Shown: in pieces, positions 25,152 to 37,549 of the stretch
How positions within the stretch are numbered: position 1 is the first letter of the stretch
Layout: every line of letters starts with the position of its first letter
Assembly: GCA_020081605.1 (NCBI GenBank)
Contig: JAHREC010000009.1
Span: 4,154,001 to 4,218,000, forward strand
Source of the DNA: Albifimbria verrucaria
Lineage: Eukaryota > Ascomycota > Sordariomycetes > Hypocreales > Stachybotryaceae
DNA: 64,000 nucleotides
Direction of reading: 5' to 3'
The notes under the pieces: model-generated
What the model was told of the DNA's origin: nothing
The model's database searches: none
Seen by the model: the letters and a program-made list of their open reading frames with translations, nothing else
Position numbers and translations under genes: made by a program

Positions 25152-28100
25152 ATGAAACAAAGATTCTCGTCTCTGGATGTCAAGGTAAGCCAGTCACTGT
25201 CACCGCTCCTATGGCCTCAACGTTGATTCTCTCCTAGGTCATAGCTCACGAGCTCCAAGAGAGCTTGGTGACCCTTCGACTGGCCAACGTCCACGACCTC
25301 TCATCCAAGATCCTTCTCCTCAAGTTCGCCAAACCGGACAATAAGAAGCAACTACTTATAGATACTGGCTTTCGCTGCCACCTCACCGACTTCACTCGCA
25401 CGACTGCCGCGGCCCCTTCTGCCTTTGCTGCCAAGCTTCGCAAGTTTCTTAAGACACGACGCCTAACGTCAGTTGCGCAAGTCGGCACGGATCGAATCCT
25501 TGAATTCCAGTTCAGCGATGGGCAATACAGACTGTTTCTGGAATTCTTCGCTGTACGCTTCAGCCCCGAGTCTTGGTTTAGTCGAGATCATACGAAGCTA
25601 ACAAGCATCTCAACAGAGCGGAAACATTATTCTTACCGATGCAGACTTGAAGATATTGACGATCGCACGAAACGTTTCTGAAGCAGAAGGTCAAGAGCCT
25701 CAGAGAGTCGGCTTGCAGTATTCACTGGAGAATCGCCAGAACTTCAACGGCGTGCCACCTTGACCACCGAAAGGGTTCGCGATGCTCTCACCGCCGCTGT
25801 CGCGAAAGCGGCAACAAACGAGGCTTCTACGAAGAAGATCAAGGGAAAGCCAGGGGCTGATCTGCGTAAAAGTCTGGCAGTATCCATCACCGAGCTCCCG
25901 CCAGTGGTAGTGGACCACGCATTGCAACTCAGCAATTTCGATACAGCTACGAAGCCAGCGGAAGTCCTTCAAAGCGAAACCCTCTTGAATGACTTGGTCA
26001 AAGCGTTATCCGAAGCCCGAAAAATCGTGGACCAAATAACCACTTCGGCGGTCTGCAAGGGGTACATCTTTGCTAAACGAAGGCAACAGGTTTCTTCTGA
26101 GGAAACCACTGGCGAAGAAGGGGCCGCACCTAAGCGGGATAATCTTCTGTACGAGGATTTTCACCCGTTCCTTCCCTGAAATTGCAAAACGATCCATCTA
26201 TAGAGGTACTGGAGTTCGAAGGCTACAACAAGACTGTTGATGAATTCTTCTCTTCCTTGGAAGGCCAGAAGCTTGAGTCACGACTCTCCGAAAGAGAAGC
26301 CGCAGCGAAGAGAAAGCTTGACGCAGCAAAACAAGACCAAGCGAAGAGAATTGAAGGGCTTCAAGAAGCCCAGACATTGAACCTTCGCAAAGCCGCTGCT
26401 ATCGAAGCAAATGTTGAACGAGTCCAGGAGGCAATGAATGCAGTTAACGGTCTTCTTGCTCAAGGAATGGACTGGGTAGATATTGGCAAATTGGTAGAGC
26501 GAGAGAAAAACGGCATAACCCTGTTGCCGAGACCATCAAGCTGCCTTTGAATCTTGCTGAGAACATGATTACGCTCTTTCTTGCTGAGGAAGACGAAGTC
26601 GACGAGGAGCAGGACGACCCTTACGAGACAGACGAGAGCGAAGCAGAAGACGAAGCTACTGCAACTGGAGAGAAAAAGGATCAAGAGCCAGGCAAGGGAC
26701 TAACCGTCGATATCAACTTAACGCTGAGTCCTTGGGGCAATGCCAGAGAGTACTACGAGCAAAAACGAACAGCTGCTGTCAAGACAGAAAAGACACAGAT
26801 GCAAGCTGTCAAGGCTCTGAAGAGTGCGGAGCAGAAAATAAACGAGGACTTGAAGAAGGGTTTGAAGCAAGAGAAAGCTCTTCTCCAACCAACTCGCAAG
26901 CAACTGTGGTTCGAGAAATTCTTGTGGTTTATTTCATCGGATGGATATCTCGTGCTTGGAGGAAAGGATGCACCACAGAACGAGATTCTCTACAAGAGAT
27001 ATTTGCGGAAGGGTGACGTGTACTGCCATGCCGATTTACACGGTGCCTCTACTGTCATCATCAAGAACAATCCTAAGACGCCCGATGCACCCATTCCACC
27101 TTCAACTCTATCCCAAGCAGGTTCCCTCTCGGTCTGCTCTTCCAGTGCATGGGATTCTAAAGCCGGTATGGGAGCTTGGTGGGTTAATGCAGACCAAGTA
27201 TCCAAATCAGCGCCAACAGGAGAGTTCCTGCCAACTGGAAGTTTCATGGTGCGCGGGAAAAAGAATTTTCTTCCTCCCGCGCCGCTTATTATTGGACTAG
27301 GATTCATGTTTCGAATCAGCGATGAGAGCAAGGTCAAGCATGTCAAGCATCGGCTGTACGATGATGATAATCGTGCTTCTCAAGGAGCATCTGCCAACGT
27401 GGAGCAAACCACAACTTCAGTGGATGATGAGGCAGACGATATTCCTGACGAAGAACCAGAGTCTAAGGAGGCTAATGAATCCGAATCAGAGGATGATCAA
27501 CATGAGCAATCTCCTCGAGCCAACCCACTACAGTCTAGCACTGGCAATGATGAGGATGATGACACCGACGAGGTCGAGGAGGATGTAGCGGAGAAGTTGG
27601 AAGAAAAGCTCACAATTGACGATGACGGCCATAAGGAAGACGAAGCAGAAGATCCAGCCAAAAACAACGAGGAGCAGGAAGATGAGGAAGTAGATGATGG
27701 CACAACGGAGGCAGCTACAGAGGTTTCAGAGGCAACGTCAAGACCTTCAGCTGCCGGTGGATCTTCAAACGCCCCATCAACGAAATCAAATGCCAAGCCT
27801 ACAAAGCGAGGACAGAAGGGCAAGGCCAAGAAAATTGCGAACAAGTACAAAGACCAAGATGAAGAGGACCGAGCCGCCGCGGAAGCGTTCATTGGAGCCA
27901 GCCGCGGCCAGCAACGGGCTGAAGCAGAGGCCAAAGCTAAAGCGGAACGTGAGGCTGAGCTTGCAGCGGCCAAGGAGCGACGCCGTGCTCAGCACCAGCG
28001 TCAGCAAAAGCAAGTCGCTGAACACGAGGAGGTCCGCCGCGTGATGATGGACGAAGGCATCGATGTGTTGGAGGGTGACGAGGCGGAGCAGGTAACTCCC

Positions 28101-28516
28101 TCGACGCCTTCGTTGGCACGCCTCTCCCCGGCGACGAGATTCTTGAGGTCATCCCGGTTTGCGCGCCATGGAACGCGCTTGTCAAGTTCAAGTACAAGGT
28201 CAAGCTGCAGCCAGGTGCCACCAAGAAGGGCAAGGCCGTCAAGGAGATCCTTGAGAGGACCAAGACGGCCGCGACCAAGAAGGGTGTGGTGGACGAGAGT
28301 GCTCGCGACTCGGAAAGGATGTGGCCGCGCGAGGTGGAGCTGCTCAAGGCGCTGAAGCCAGAGGAGGTGGTCAACTGTGTGCCCGTGGGCAAGGTCAGGG
28401 TCATGATGGCCGGAGGCACGGCAAGTGCAGGAGGTGGAGGCGGTGGTGATAGCAAGGGACGATCGAAGGGTCAGAGCAAAGGTGGTAGGGGTGGCAGAGG
28501 ATCTAAGAGGTCATAG
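25152..28516 (+). CDS. RQC2: Rqc2 / NEMF, ribosome quality-control subunit
   Basis: Rqc2 (Tae2, NEMF) binds stalled 60S subunits carrying peptidyl-tRNA, recruits the Ltn1 ubiquitin ligase and directs CAT-tail addition. ATG 25152 opens MKQRFSSLDVK. Exon 1 is 25152-25184, exon 2 25238-25552 and exon 3 25617-28516. The repaired protein is about 1,083 aa, typical of the family. Domains in order: NFACT-N (LANVHDLSSKILLLKF), coiled-coil middle (KLESRLSEREAAAKRKLDAA), NFACT-R/DUF814 (QLWFEKFLWFISSDGYLVLG, YCHADLHGA), a long acidic linker, a second Arg/Glu/Ala coiled coil, and NFACT-C (VCAPWNALVKFKYKVKLQPG), ending in a Gly/Ser/Lys/Arg tail. Frame breaks near 25,759, 26,175, 26,508 and 28,097 are each repaired by one base, mostly in C or A runs. 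Loss of a conserved single-copy factor is unlikely, so these are probably errors. Confidence 0.94.
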
Positions 28517-28679
28517 AAAAATCATTTAAATGAGCAAAATGCTCTTATTTCGACGACTGGCGTCTATCTACCCGAACATTCCAAAATTACACCCGCCAAG
28601 GGGCTATAGACCCGCCCTCGTAGACAAGAAACTGTTCACACATTCTAACCCGTACAAGAAACGTATCCATACGAGCTTC

Positions 28680-31137
28680 TCACCTCTTGCTATCTGACCT
28701 TTCGATTCTCTCGACCCTCCTGACATCGTTTGGTACGCGGGCGATGCACAGCTCCGTACAGAAAAGCCCCCAATCACCACTGGTGGCCTCGCGCACAGCG
28801 TCCTGTAGCTCGCGACCGTAGCGCTCACGGTAGGTCTTGCGGATGTCGCGCATATGGTGAGGGTCCCAGTGGAAGCGGACGAGACGTGAGATGAGGAGCT
28901 CGCGGCGCAGGTTGTCCTTTCGGGATGCTGTAATAGCATGGTGCAGGAGGAGCGTGTCACGGACAGGGCGGTTGATGACACCGTTAAGAATATGTGCGAG
29001 TAGTTCGCCCTGAAGATGTGTTAGAGAGGCGAGGAACACTCCAGCAAAAAGGCGCGCTCAATGAAAAAGAACTTACAACAAGGTTACCACTCTTTTGAGG
29101 GACTCGCGAGCAAAGTTGGAGCGGTAGACGCGCTCGTACTCTTCGTAAACAGCTCGTAAATGGGAGTCGCTACGCTGAACGACGATGGAAATCATCAATG
29201 TCTCGCCACCCTTCTCTGCCTTCAAAGCTCTTCGTAGATCTTCTACATCACGGTCGACAAGGCCATAATCGACAGGAGCCTACGACCAGTACTGTCGAAT
29301 TCTTCCATTCGACGCTCCTCGAGAACCATAAGAACAGCCTTCTTGAACTTATCTTCCTTCAGTTCCAGTTTCATGCACTTGGTCAAGCTGTTATCATACT
29401 TTTTATCCGTGAAGGCATCTTTAATGCGTCGGATCTCGTCGTTTGTACGGCCCATGAGTGACTCGATGAGTAGCTCGCGGCGTGTCTTGTCTCCCTGGTA
29501 CCAAAAGTTGGCCCAGTACGCCTCGCTTTCCCACTTGCCCAGCGCAACAGAGTAGCATGCCTTCCTGAGATTGGGGTCCTCATCCTTGAGTCGAGAGCGA
29601 ATGTGCTTTGCAACGTTGACACCCTTTCGATCCGGTGTCTTCACCAAGCGCTTGTATTCTGTTCGAAGCTCCATCACCTGTTCGTGTGTTAGGCTGGGAA
29701 GAATGTCGATCAAGGGCTCTATGTCAGGCTCCCTGCTCCCTGTGAGGGCCTTAGCCAAGCGGCTGGCAATGTCCTCTGCATCATGGAAGCGAGCTCGTCG
29801 GTTGCGTCTTTTACCGTCACCCTCAGCATCCGAGCTGAGAGGCGAGAGAGGCTCCATACCACTGGGGGTTTGAGTGGGCATGAGGAGAGGGGATGGCATC
29901 GGAGATATGTCCTGGTACGTGCCTCGATAGGATTCAAGAAGTGGCGAACCTGGTGCAGCGGCAAGGGTCAGATTTGTTGGCCTGCCCGTGTCTACACTCA
30001 GGCTGGACATGCGAGCGGTTGGTGGCTGTGGCGATCGGTCTCGTCCACTTCCTCGTCTGTCCCTTGACCTATCTCTATCCCGTGAACTTGTCTCCACGGT
30101 CAGGCCCGATGGTCCTGGTGATTTGTCTCTACGACGATCCCTCGACCTGTCGCGCTCACGGCCTTGGGGCTCAACAGTGAGCGTAGAGCTACGAGGATCC
30201 CGGTAGTAGGAGTCTCGGTCATCACGCTGGCCATAGGGATCGACAGCCGAGCTTGGGGTTGCACGTTCTGAACAATGGCATCATTGCCGTACTTGGAAGA
30301 GCGCTTGTCTCCAGACGTGGAAGGGGAGATGTAGCTGCCGTATGTTGCAGGTGAAGTAGGTCGGGCGGCGGCAAGAGACGGTGGGATTTTGCCATAGGCT
30401 AGATTTTCCTCGTCGTCCTTCTTTCGACGCTCCTTCTTACTCTCTCTGTCTCGGTCAGAAGAAGCTTTGGGGTCCTCTTCGTCGTATTTACGACGTTGCC
30501 GGTCCTTCGAGTCTCTCTCATAGTCAGAGCCTCTGGTATCATCGCGTCTGCGGCTGTAGCCATCTTTTCTACCGCTGTCCTCATCGGCATAGGTACGGCT
30601 GTACTTTTGTGGCAGAAACTTGAGCTTGTCGTCATCCAGACCCGGAGCATCATTCTTGCTCCCAGAAGTTGCTGGATAGCGGTTGCGTCGATCATCATCC
30701 TCATCGCGATCTCTTCTGCCGTATGTAGAGCCGCGGGGGTCAGGGTATCGGGAACTCTCTTCATTCCCGCGTCGCTCGTCGCTTGGGAAGGACCCGGGCA
30801 GCGTGGTTTCAACCTTCTCTCTGGAACTGCGATATGGAGAGTCGGCAGAAGGCGAGGCTGTGCGGTATAGGGGCCGAGAGCCGTCGTAGCTATAAAGCGA
30901 CTGCGAGCCAGGCATTGCGTAGCTGGAGCCAGCGTCGACAGGGTAAGGGAGACCGCCAGTTTGAGACGAATCGCCGCGGCGACCACCACGGGGGCGATCA
31001 TCAAGGTCGTCCTCGGGATAGACGTAGCTCGGTTCGCGTATATCAGCATAATCCGCGGGAGGCTCTTCCCTTGAGCGTCGGTCACGAGACCTCGACCTCG
31101 ATCGCCCTTGCTGGCTATCCCCGACTCTTAGCGACAT
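28680..31137 (-). CDS. anxC4: fungal annexin, C4-type, with long disordered N-terminus
   Basis: Annexins bind acidic phospholipids, usually with calcium. Here about 400 N-terminal residues are disordered and rich in Arg, Ser, Asp and Tyr (RSRSRSRDRRSR near the start), followed by four annexin-like repeats, e.g. DIASRLAKALTG, LTHEQVMELRTEYKRL and NDEIRRIKDAFTDKKYDNSL. ATG 31137 was chosen because the low-complexity region starts directly after it; an upstream in-frame codon is not ATG. Exon 1 is 31137-29077, intron 29076-29010 (67 bp) and exon 2 29009-28680; total about 797 aa. Frame breaks near 30,247, 29,275 and 29,091 each need one base; repairing the last recovers SGNLV directly before the splice site, followed by GELLAHILNG. 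Canonical type-II calcium loops are not obvious, as is common in this fungal group, so calcium dependence is uncertain. Confidence 0.88.
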
Positions 31138-32629
31138 TGTGGGCGTGGGGTTATTCAGGGTCTCATGCGGGGTGGTAACGAGACAACGAGACCGCGAATT
31201 GATCCAAGAGCTCCTCGAAGACACTTGGGGATCCGAGAGGACGAGAGGTGATCAAGATTTGGCGTGGAGCGAGGGGGAAAGAGGTGGAGGTTTGTGAGAT
31301 GGAAATGGAATTGGAGAAGAACAATCAGCTGGAGCATCAGCACCGCGACACAGACATGGGTGTTATGCACCTCACCTCCGTCCGTCAGTCGCCAGGGCCA
31401 CAGAAGGAGGGGTCGTAGAAGGAGGCTCCGGCCAGTAGCTGTATGAGAGGACCATGTTTTGGAGGGGCAGGCAATGGGCAATCCACCACCTGTGGACCAG
31501 CCCAGGCCGCATGGATGGGCGGGGAGATCCCTGCTGGCACCTTATGGTCACCGGTCCGTCAGATGCACGGGCGGCCATTCCAGCTAGCTTTGAAACGCGG
31601 CAGAGCGCGGCGTGCAGCAGGCGGAGTTTTCAGTGGCTGGTAGCACACGATTGTGGGTGGTGTATGTATGATGATGTGGTGTTGTTTGCCAGTTGGGATA
31701 ATTCCGATCATCTGGAGTGGTATCACTGCCTGCTCTCCCGTTGTCTGGCGCCCGAGGGTCTGCACCACTGCCCTCTTGTGGCTACCTGCGCTGCTAGCGG
31801 GTGAGATAGTGGGACTGTCGCCAGCAGGGCCTATCCAGCCCGGCGGATAGTGTCTGTAGGGCGTTCTGATGCCTAAATTAGGCACTTTTGGTGGATCGCC
31901 ACGTTCAAGCTGATGATGCAGAGATTCAGACTCGGGTGCTAGCCCTGAGGTCCAGCCCTGGCCTCGTCAGTTGTCATGTTCAATGTAAACCGTATACTGA
32001 AACAGTTTTGAGTTCTCATTGCTGTAGATCCCCAGCCCTCTTGTCTCTGCTGGAACAAACGATGCTGCAGTTGGGGGCAGAGCAGGTGCACCAAAGTGGG
32101 AATGTCCGGACCGCCCGAAGTAGTAAGCAGGAAGATCATCCATGCAACGGTGGAGATGAGGACGCAGCGACAACATACGGTCCGCATGGGTTGGTTGACT
32201 TGCATCTTACAAGAGAAAATGTGTCCGCACGGGTATTCTTCCGTCGTCCTTGGCGAGGGAGAGCAAACCTGTCCAAAGTACCAATCGTACAGTTGGCTCA
32301 ATCGTTCCGAAGCGAGGCTGCGGCTCTGCCATTTCTCACGGTGCTACTTATGGAAACATGCTGAACGTCGGTTGAGCCAGAGCCTTGTTCTCACAAGGAC
32401 AAACATGCGCGTTGCCGTAGACAATGCGATGACCCCAGCTCTCCAAGCGTTGAAGCATTGGCAGAACGCTGCGCAGGCGATAAAACGTGGTCTGTGTCAA
32501 CGTTGCACAGCTCATGGCTCGGGTAAGCCTCTCGGCATATCCAGGATTCTTGCACTTTGTGGCTGGCCAGGGACAACGCCTAGCGCCGATTGAAATATCT
32601 CGACTTTGATTGATTCTGTTCTCACCGGG
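31138..32629. other. intergenic, nothing recognised
   Basis: Contains the upstream region of the annexin gene and the 3' flank of the methyltransferase-like gene. No coding frame with domain or splice support was seen. Confidence 0.5.
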
Positions 32630-33833
32630 TTATTCTGCCTGAGGCTCTGCGGAAGCTGGCGTCTCCCTGGGCACCCGATCGCCTCGTTGGAAGACGTAGA
32701 GCGCCTCGTCTTTACCTGCGAAACTAGGCAACGGTATTTGCACCACCTTGGTCCACTGCTTGTGCTCTCTCTCCATGAATTGATCCATCGTCATGCCCTT
32801 GAACCCTGTATAGCCGTTGCCGTTTTGCGTACCCACCACAGCAATTGTATCTCCTTGATAGGCATTTACCAGGTTCCTGGTAAAGCCACCTTCAGTTCCG
32901 CCTCCCTGGCCGCCTCCTACCACGGGATACACCATCAGCAGGACCATGTCCTTTCCGTTCTTGTTCTTCTTCAGCCATTGCACCCCATCGGTGATGATAG
33001 TGTCGTCTACCCACAGCACCCTCCACTCGCTTTGCATGTTGTCTACAGCGTGGACCGTCATACCATAGCAACGCAGCATATAGGTCCAGTAAGCTCCTCC
33101 TGAACCTACATCGACCACCTGCCGTCCATCGACAAGAAGCCTCAAGATTTCGAGACTTTCATGAGACGGTGTGACACAGCCAAAATGGTGCATGAAAATA
33201 GGCAAAACGTGATGGCTGGTCGACACCCGCTCCGACGACTCACAGGGCCCGCACCACTCTAGCGCTCTGCATGACCAGGCCCAGAAGTCAAAGTACGGGT
33301 TGTACGGCGTTGACTTGCGTTTCGGGATGGTCAGGCTGGATGCCAGCGCAGGATGCAGATATCTCTTCCCGGAGAGGTGGGCGGCCACCTCTGATCGGAT
33401 GGATGCCTTTTTCGCGTTGATACCGAAATTTTTCAGGGCTGAGGCTGTGGCGGTGGTAGGGCTGAAGATGGAAATGTATGCTTCGATATCTGCCTGTGGA
33501 GGGGCTTCTTTCTGCTACCATCTCAGTTACCGTGCTTTTCAGATGGCAGGCCCGGCTGGGTTGCTGATGCGTTTGTCCACTTACCACGGAGCGGTCTTCG
33601 TTGCGATACCAGGCATGCAGACCGTTAACGTCACCGAGGTTGACGACATGCTGGACCTCACGCAGCTTCACCACGGCCGAAGCATAATAAGTGTAATCGT
33701 CATTTTCGCTCAGCCCGAGAAGCACTCGACTTGCGCTGTAAAGGTCGTTTAAGACCAGGAGCTCCTGGACTTGTTTTTGCCGCTCCTTATTCGCCGAGAT
33801 CTCGGCGGGGTTAAAGAAGCACTGCCAACGCAA
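32630..33833 (-). CDS. conserved fungal Rossmann, methyltransferase-like protein
   Basis: A protein of 370 aa in two exons: 33833-33585 (83 codons, ending DRSV) and 33493-32630, with a 91-bp GT-AG intron. The middle region VVDVGSGGAYWTYMLR followed by HAVDN resembles motifs I and II of class I SAM-dependent methyltransferases, and a later VLLMVYPV strand fits the same fold. The N-terminal part (FFNPAEISANKERQKQVQEL, LNDLYSASRVLLGL) looks like a helical cap. The conserved look suggests a pan-fungal family, but I cannot name one, and substrate and activity are unknown. This gene reads cleanly with no frame break. It is the last gene before the secondary-metabolism-like block and is probably not part of it. 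SAM binding is inferred from motif shape only. Confidence 0.75.
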
Positions 33834-34997
33834 TGAGCGGCCTGAGGAGGCCGTCGCGACATGGCAAAGGTTGGAGGAGCTGCGAGGAGAGACACGGCAG
33901 AGCAGGGGCTAGACTGGCCGAGAGAAGGGCACCTGGAATGGCCTCCAGATTGGTGACAAATGACGTTAGAGATCGGGCGCCTGAAGTGCTGTGTGCGGCC
34001 CTCGGTGGAGCGGGCTTCTAGATGCTAATCTGCCGCCGCGAGGCAAGCTAGTGAACGTCTCCGCATTTAGGTCGTACGGATGGATGGCCATGAGTGCTCA
34101 TTGGAGCCAACCCGGATATGACAGATGCGGAGCAGTCGCCTTGCTCCGTGTCTCGTAGCAACGGTGTTTCCGGGGATGGACTGCGTGGACAATGAATTAT
34201 TTCGATGAGGCATTCCTGCCCCGGGATGGCCAGAGCCTGTGCTCTGCACTGCATGTGGCCGACGCAGCAGTCTCTCGATGCTGTAAAGATTGCATTCCAG
34301 TGGGCCTCGAGAAATTGAATTGTCGACCGTTGGGCCGTTGTACGTACCTACAGCCTACAGGGAGGGTTTGATGCTACCCTGTCCTGCACCTGCCCTGCAA
34401 GCTACCCTGGGCATCACATGTTTTTGGCTGGTTCTTTCCGGCTGTACTCTGTACTCTGTACCCTTTACTCTGTACTCTGTAGCTGCCAGGAGCTGCACTT
34501 GCACTGTACGGTATTTCCTGTCGCGGGACTGCTCCAGCTGCTCCGTACTTCAATCTCCTCCCTCTCCCAACTTTGCTTTTTGCTTCAATCATTCAACGAA
34601 TGGCTGGATGGGTCAACCCTTGTCTTAGCCCTTGTCTTAACTATGACTGAGGGTTGGTTCGAAAAGTACTACTGCCCTCGTCGTTGATCGAAAATCTTTC
34701 ACCTGCCGCCGTTTGGCTGTCATACGTGTGCTCGACCCGTCCCTCAGCAGAGGACAAACATCTTCCGACGCGGCTTGTACCTGCGCGCGAAGCTACACGC
34801 TTGCAGACCGATACCCCTACGAGTGGTCGCGAGTGGCGAATTTTCGTTCACAGGGACGTTTGTCTGCGTGTGTAAAGAGATACAGCACCTTGCAAAGCAC
34901 GTTGATCAAACCGTTGGCGGAGCCTTGAACGGCGTCTGCTCACCAAAGGAACCCTACAGCCACTGCCACATCGTTCCTAACGCAACCAAGGCGCAAA
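33834..34997. other. divergent upstream region, 33.8-35.0 kb
   Basis: Separates the divergently transcribed methyltransferase-like gene (-) and LaeA-type gene (+), so it probably carries both promoters. It contains a short TCTGTAC tandem repeat (listed separately) and no supported coding frame. Confidence 0.5.
34442..34481. repeat. TCTGTAC short tandem repeat
   Basis: About five imperfect copies of a 7-bp unit (CTGTACT, with one CCCTTTACT variant) lie side by side about 520 bp upstream of the LaeA-type gene. It is a plain microsatellite by appearance; a regulatory role is not shown. Confidence 0.75.
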
Positions 34998-36544
34998 ATG
35001 CCCATGGCAGCGGGTACGGCAGCGGGTACGGCGCCTGATGGGACCGATGCCTCACAAGCTCCCCGCCAAATGATGTTCCCGAGCCTAAACAAGCACAAGC
35101 CGCCTTCTCCGGCTTTGACTTTGGGCTAACGACCTCAGCCTCTCAAGCGGACAAAGACGCTGGCGGTCATGGCCAGGCTCGAGACGCATCCCAACCTTCT
35201 CATGCCAACTATCCGCAGCCCAGCATGACGCACCAAGAAGCCGAAAGCTCTTCAGTCCCCAATGATAAAGGCAAGCGCCAGAGTACCGGAGGGCGGGAAG
35301 GGACCCCAGCCATAACAGCTCCGTTGACTCACCCCAACGGTACCGAGCTGTTCCCGGCCATGCCAGCTTCAGAGCAGGAGACAATTTCGCAGGAAGCTCT
35401 GAATCAGGCCGAGGCGTCTATTGTTGCTGATAACGACGAGCTCGAAGCTGCTGGCGAGACATCGTCAGATGGCGGATATGAGAGTGACGTTCACAACGAA
35501 GGAACCTCGTCGATATCATCGTCCGTGCGGGACTACATGTACGAGAATGGCCGACGGTACCATCGTTTTCGCGAAGGCCAGTACAATTTCCCCAACGATG
35601 ACCCGGAGCAGGAGCGAGAGGACATGAAGCATGCCATGATGAAGCTTCTCTGCAAGCAGAAGTTACATTTGCACTCCATTGGCGAGAATCCGCAGGAGAT
35701 TCTCGACATGGGCACAGGCACTGGAATTTGGGCCATTGAGAGTAGGCTTGTGACCGCTCCCCGTATGCAACAGCAAGTGGCTAATATCTCTTTAAAAACC
35801 AGTGGGCGATTTGTTTAGAAGTGCCAACGTCCTGGGCGTCGACCTATCTCCAATACAGCCTGACTGGCTTCCGCCAAATGTACAGTTCCTGGTTGACGAC
35901 GTGGAGTCGCCATGGCTACACCCGCGCAATCATTTTGACTATATCCATTCCCGGCACACTGTTATGGGGATAAGAAACTGGATGCGGCTATTCCGACGTT
36001 GCTTCGAGTATGTGATCAATTGCGCCATGTTGTCGTTGTGGTATTGCAACTACTAACACATGGGTTTAGGCACCTCAAGCCGGGTGGTTGGATCGAGCTT
36101 CAAGAAGTCTATCACAACCCGCTGTCGACTCGTCCTGGAGGTGTGCCTAAGGAAAATCCCGTTGCTCAGTACTGGTCACTCGTGAACGATGGCCTCAATG
36201 CATTAGGTGTGGACTTTCATGCCGCTGCGGGTAGTAAATTGGGAGACATGATGCGAGAAGCAGGGTTTGTCAACGTCACTGAGCGTACACTTCACATCCC
36301 AATAGGGACGTGGCCTAAGAACAAGGTTCTCAAGACGGTCGGCTTATACTGGCGTACGATTCTGATGGATGGTATTCAAGCCATTGCCTTGGGACCTTTG
36401 ACGCGAGGGTTGAAGTGGAACATTGCTGACGTGGAGGCATTCCTCATCAGCGTGCGCAAGTCATATCTTGAGTGCAACTCGCTGCTCATGTATATGCGCT
36501 TGCGTATCATATATGCACAGAAGCCCCCGTCGGGTTCATCATGA
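34998..36544 (+). CDS. LaeA/UMTA-type SAM-dependent methyltransferase
   Basis: A class I methyltransferase of the fungal family that includes LaeA, the velvet-complex regulator, and the UMTA-type proteins common near metabolite clusters. Motif I is ILDMGTGTGIWAIE; GVDLSPIQPDWLPPN carries the acidic motif II residue; DYIHSRHTVMGIRNW and HLKPGGWIELQEV follow as in the family. Exons are 34998-35741, 35803-36007 and 36070-36544 with two 61-62-bp introns, giving about 474 aa. I start at ATG 34998 (A at -3); one base is missing near 35,069 (AAA). Without accepting that break the start would be ATG 35225. The first 140 residues are Ser/Gln/Glu-rich and disordered. The large family makes a LaeA orthologue assignment unsafe. 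A small-molecule methyltransferase for the neighbouring cluster is equally possible. Confidence 0.87.
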
Positions 36545-37549
36545 GCTACGGGAGTCAGGAAGAGGGAGCCGGTTAGGTGACTGGGGATGGGCTGCCACTC
36601 TTTTCAGCTGCAGGAATTATGCTAATTTGGAGCCGTGAAGCCTAGTCGTGTGTATCAATTTGAGACAGCTGGATTAAGGATATCGGCGGGAATCCCGTCA
36701 GACTAGCCACGAGAATGATGTGTACAAAAACGGGTGTACGGTAAAGAGCTGTAGACGTAATTGGTGGTCAATTGACTCGGAGCCGTTGCTTGCATGATGT
36801 TGGGAGACACAAACAGTGCAGGGTAGGACGGCGAGCTAAGAGGTAAGGACTAGGCCAGCCAGCAGCATCGTGATTGCGTCTCGAGGAATCAGATTGCCTG
36901 GATGAAGCCATTCGAGGGATCACGCATCGCTGCAGCAAAGCTGGAGCTCTCTGGCTAAAGCGCCACATGCGACAGACGTGGCTTGCAGCTGATTGTGAAT
37001 CAAACCAATATTGCCGACCAGGTAACTTAGGTTAGGAGGGAGTGTCTGTTTACCCACGACCCGGTGCACCCCTGTCCTTTGGTGTCCTCTTAATATGCAG
37101 CATATGATTGACTATCGATGAGCCAAGATGTGCTTCGTTTGGGACTGGGTCTCCTCCCCGTCCTCCAGCTCCAGAGACGCAGGGGTCGAACCTCCTAAAT
37201 TGCAATCTAAAAGCACCCCTGTTGGCAAGTCCCGGCAACCTGAACGACGGGAAATTGTCCCATCTTCGATCTGTGTGTGTGTGCGTAAAAGGTCTCACCT
37301 GCCACTCCCACACTTTGTTCCACAGCCAGCCAGTGAATCCAGGCCCTCGGGAAGATCCCATCCTTTTTCTCGGGTTTTAACTTAACGTTGGACTGGTCGT
37401 CTTAGAGCAGCGCCTTTGCATACCACGCCTGGAATCCAGTGGCGTCCTCCTGGCTTTGCCATCGTCATCGTTTGCGATTTCCGTTGCGTCTAAGAAACCC
37501 AGGCCTGTGGTTCTGACATTCCACTACACATCTTCTTCCAAGAAACACA
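36545..37549. other. intergenic upstream of the O-methyltransferase
   Basis: Probable promoter of the O-methyltransferase, which is transcribed in the same direction as the preceding gene. A short GT-run (TGTGTGTGTG) lies near 37,270. No coding frame is supported. Confidence 0.5.

Noticed and set aside
27497..27973. Ser/Ala-rich - strand frame inside RQC2
   Set aside because: Mirror of the acidic low-complexity linker of Rqc2.
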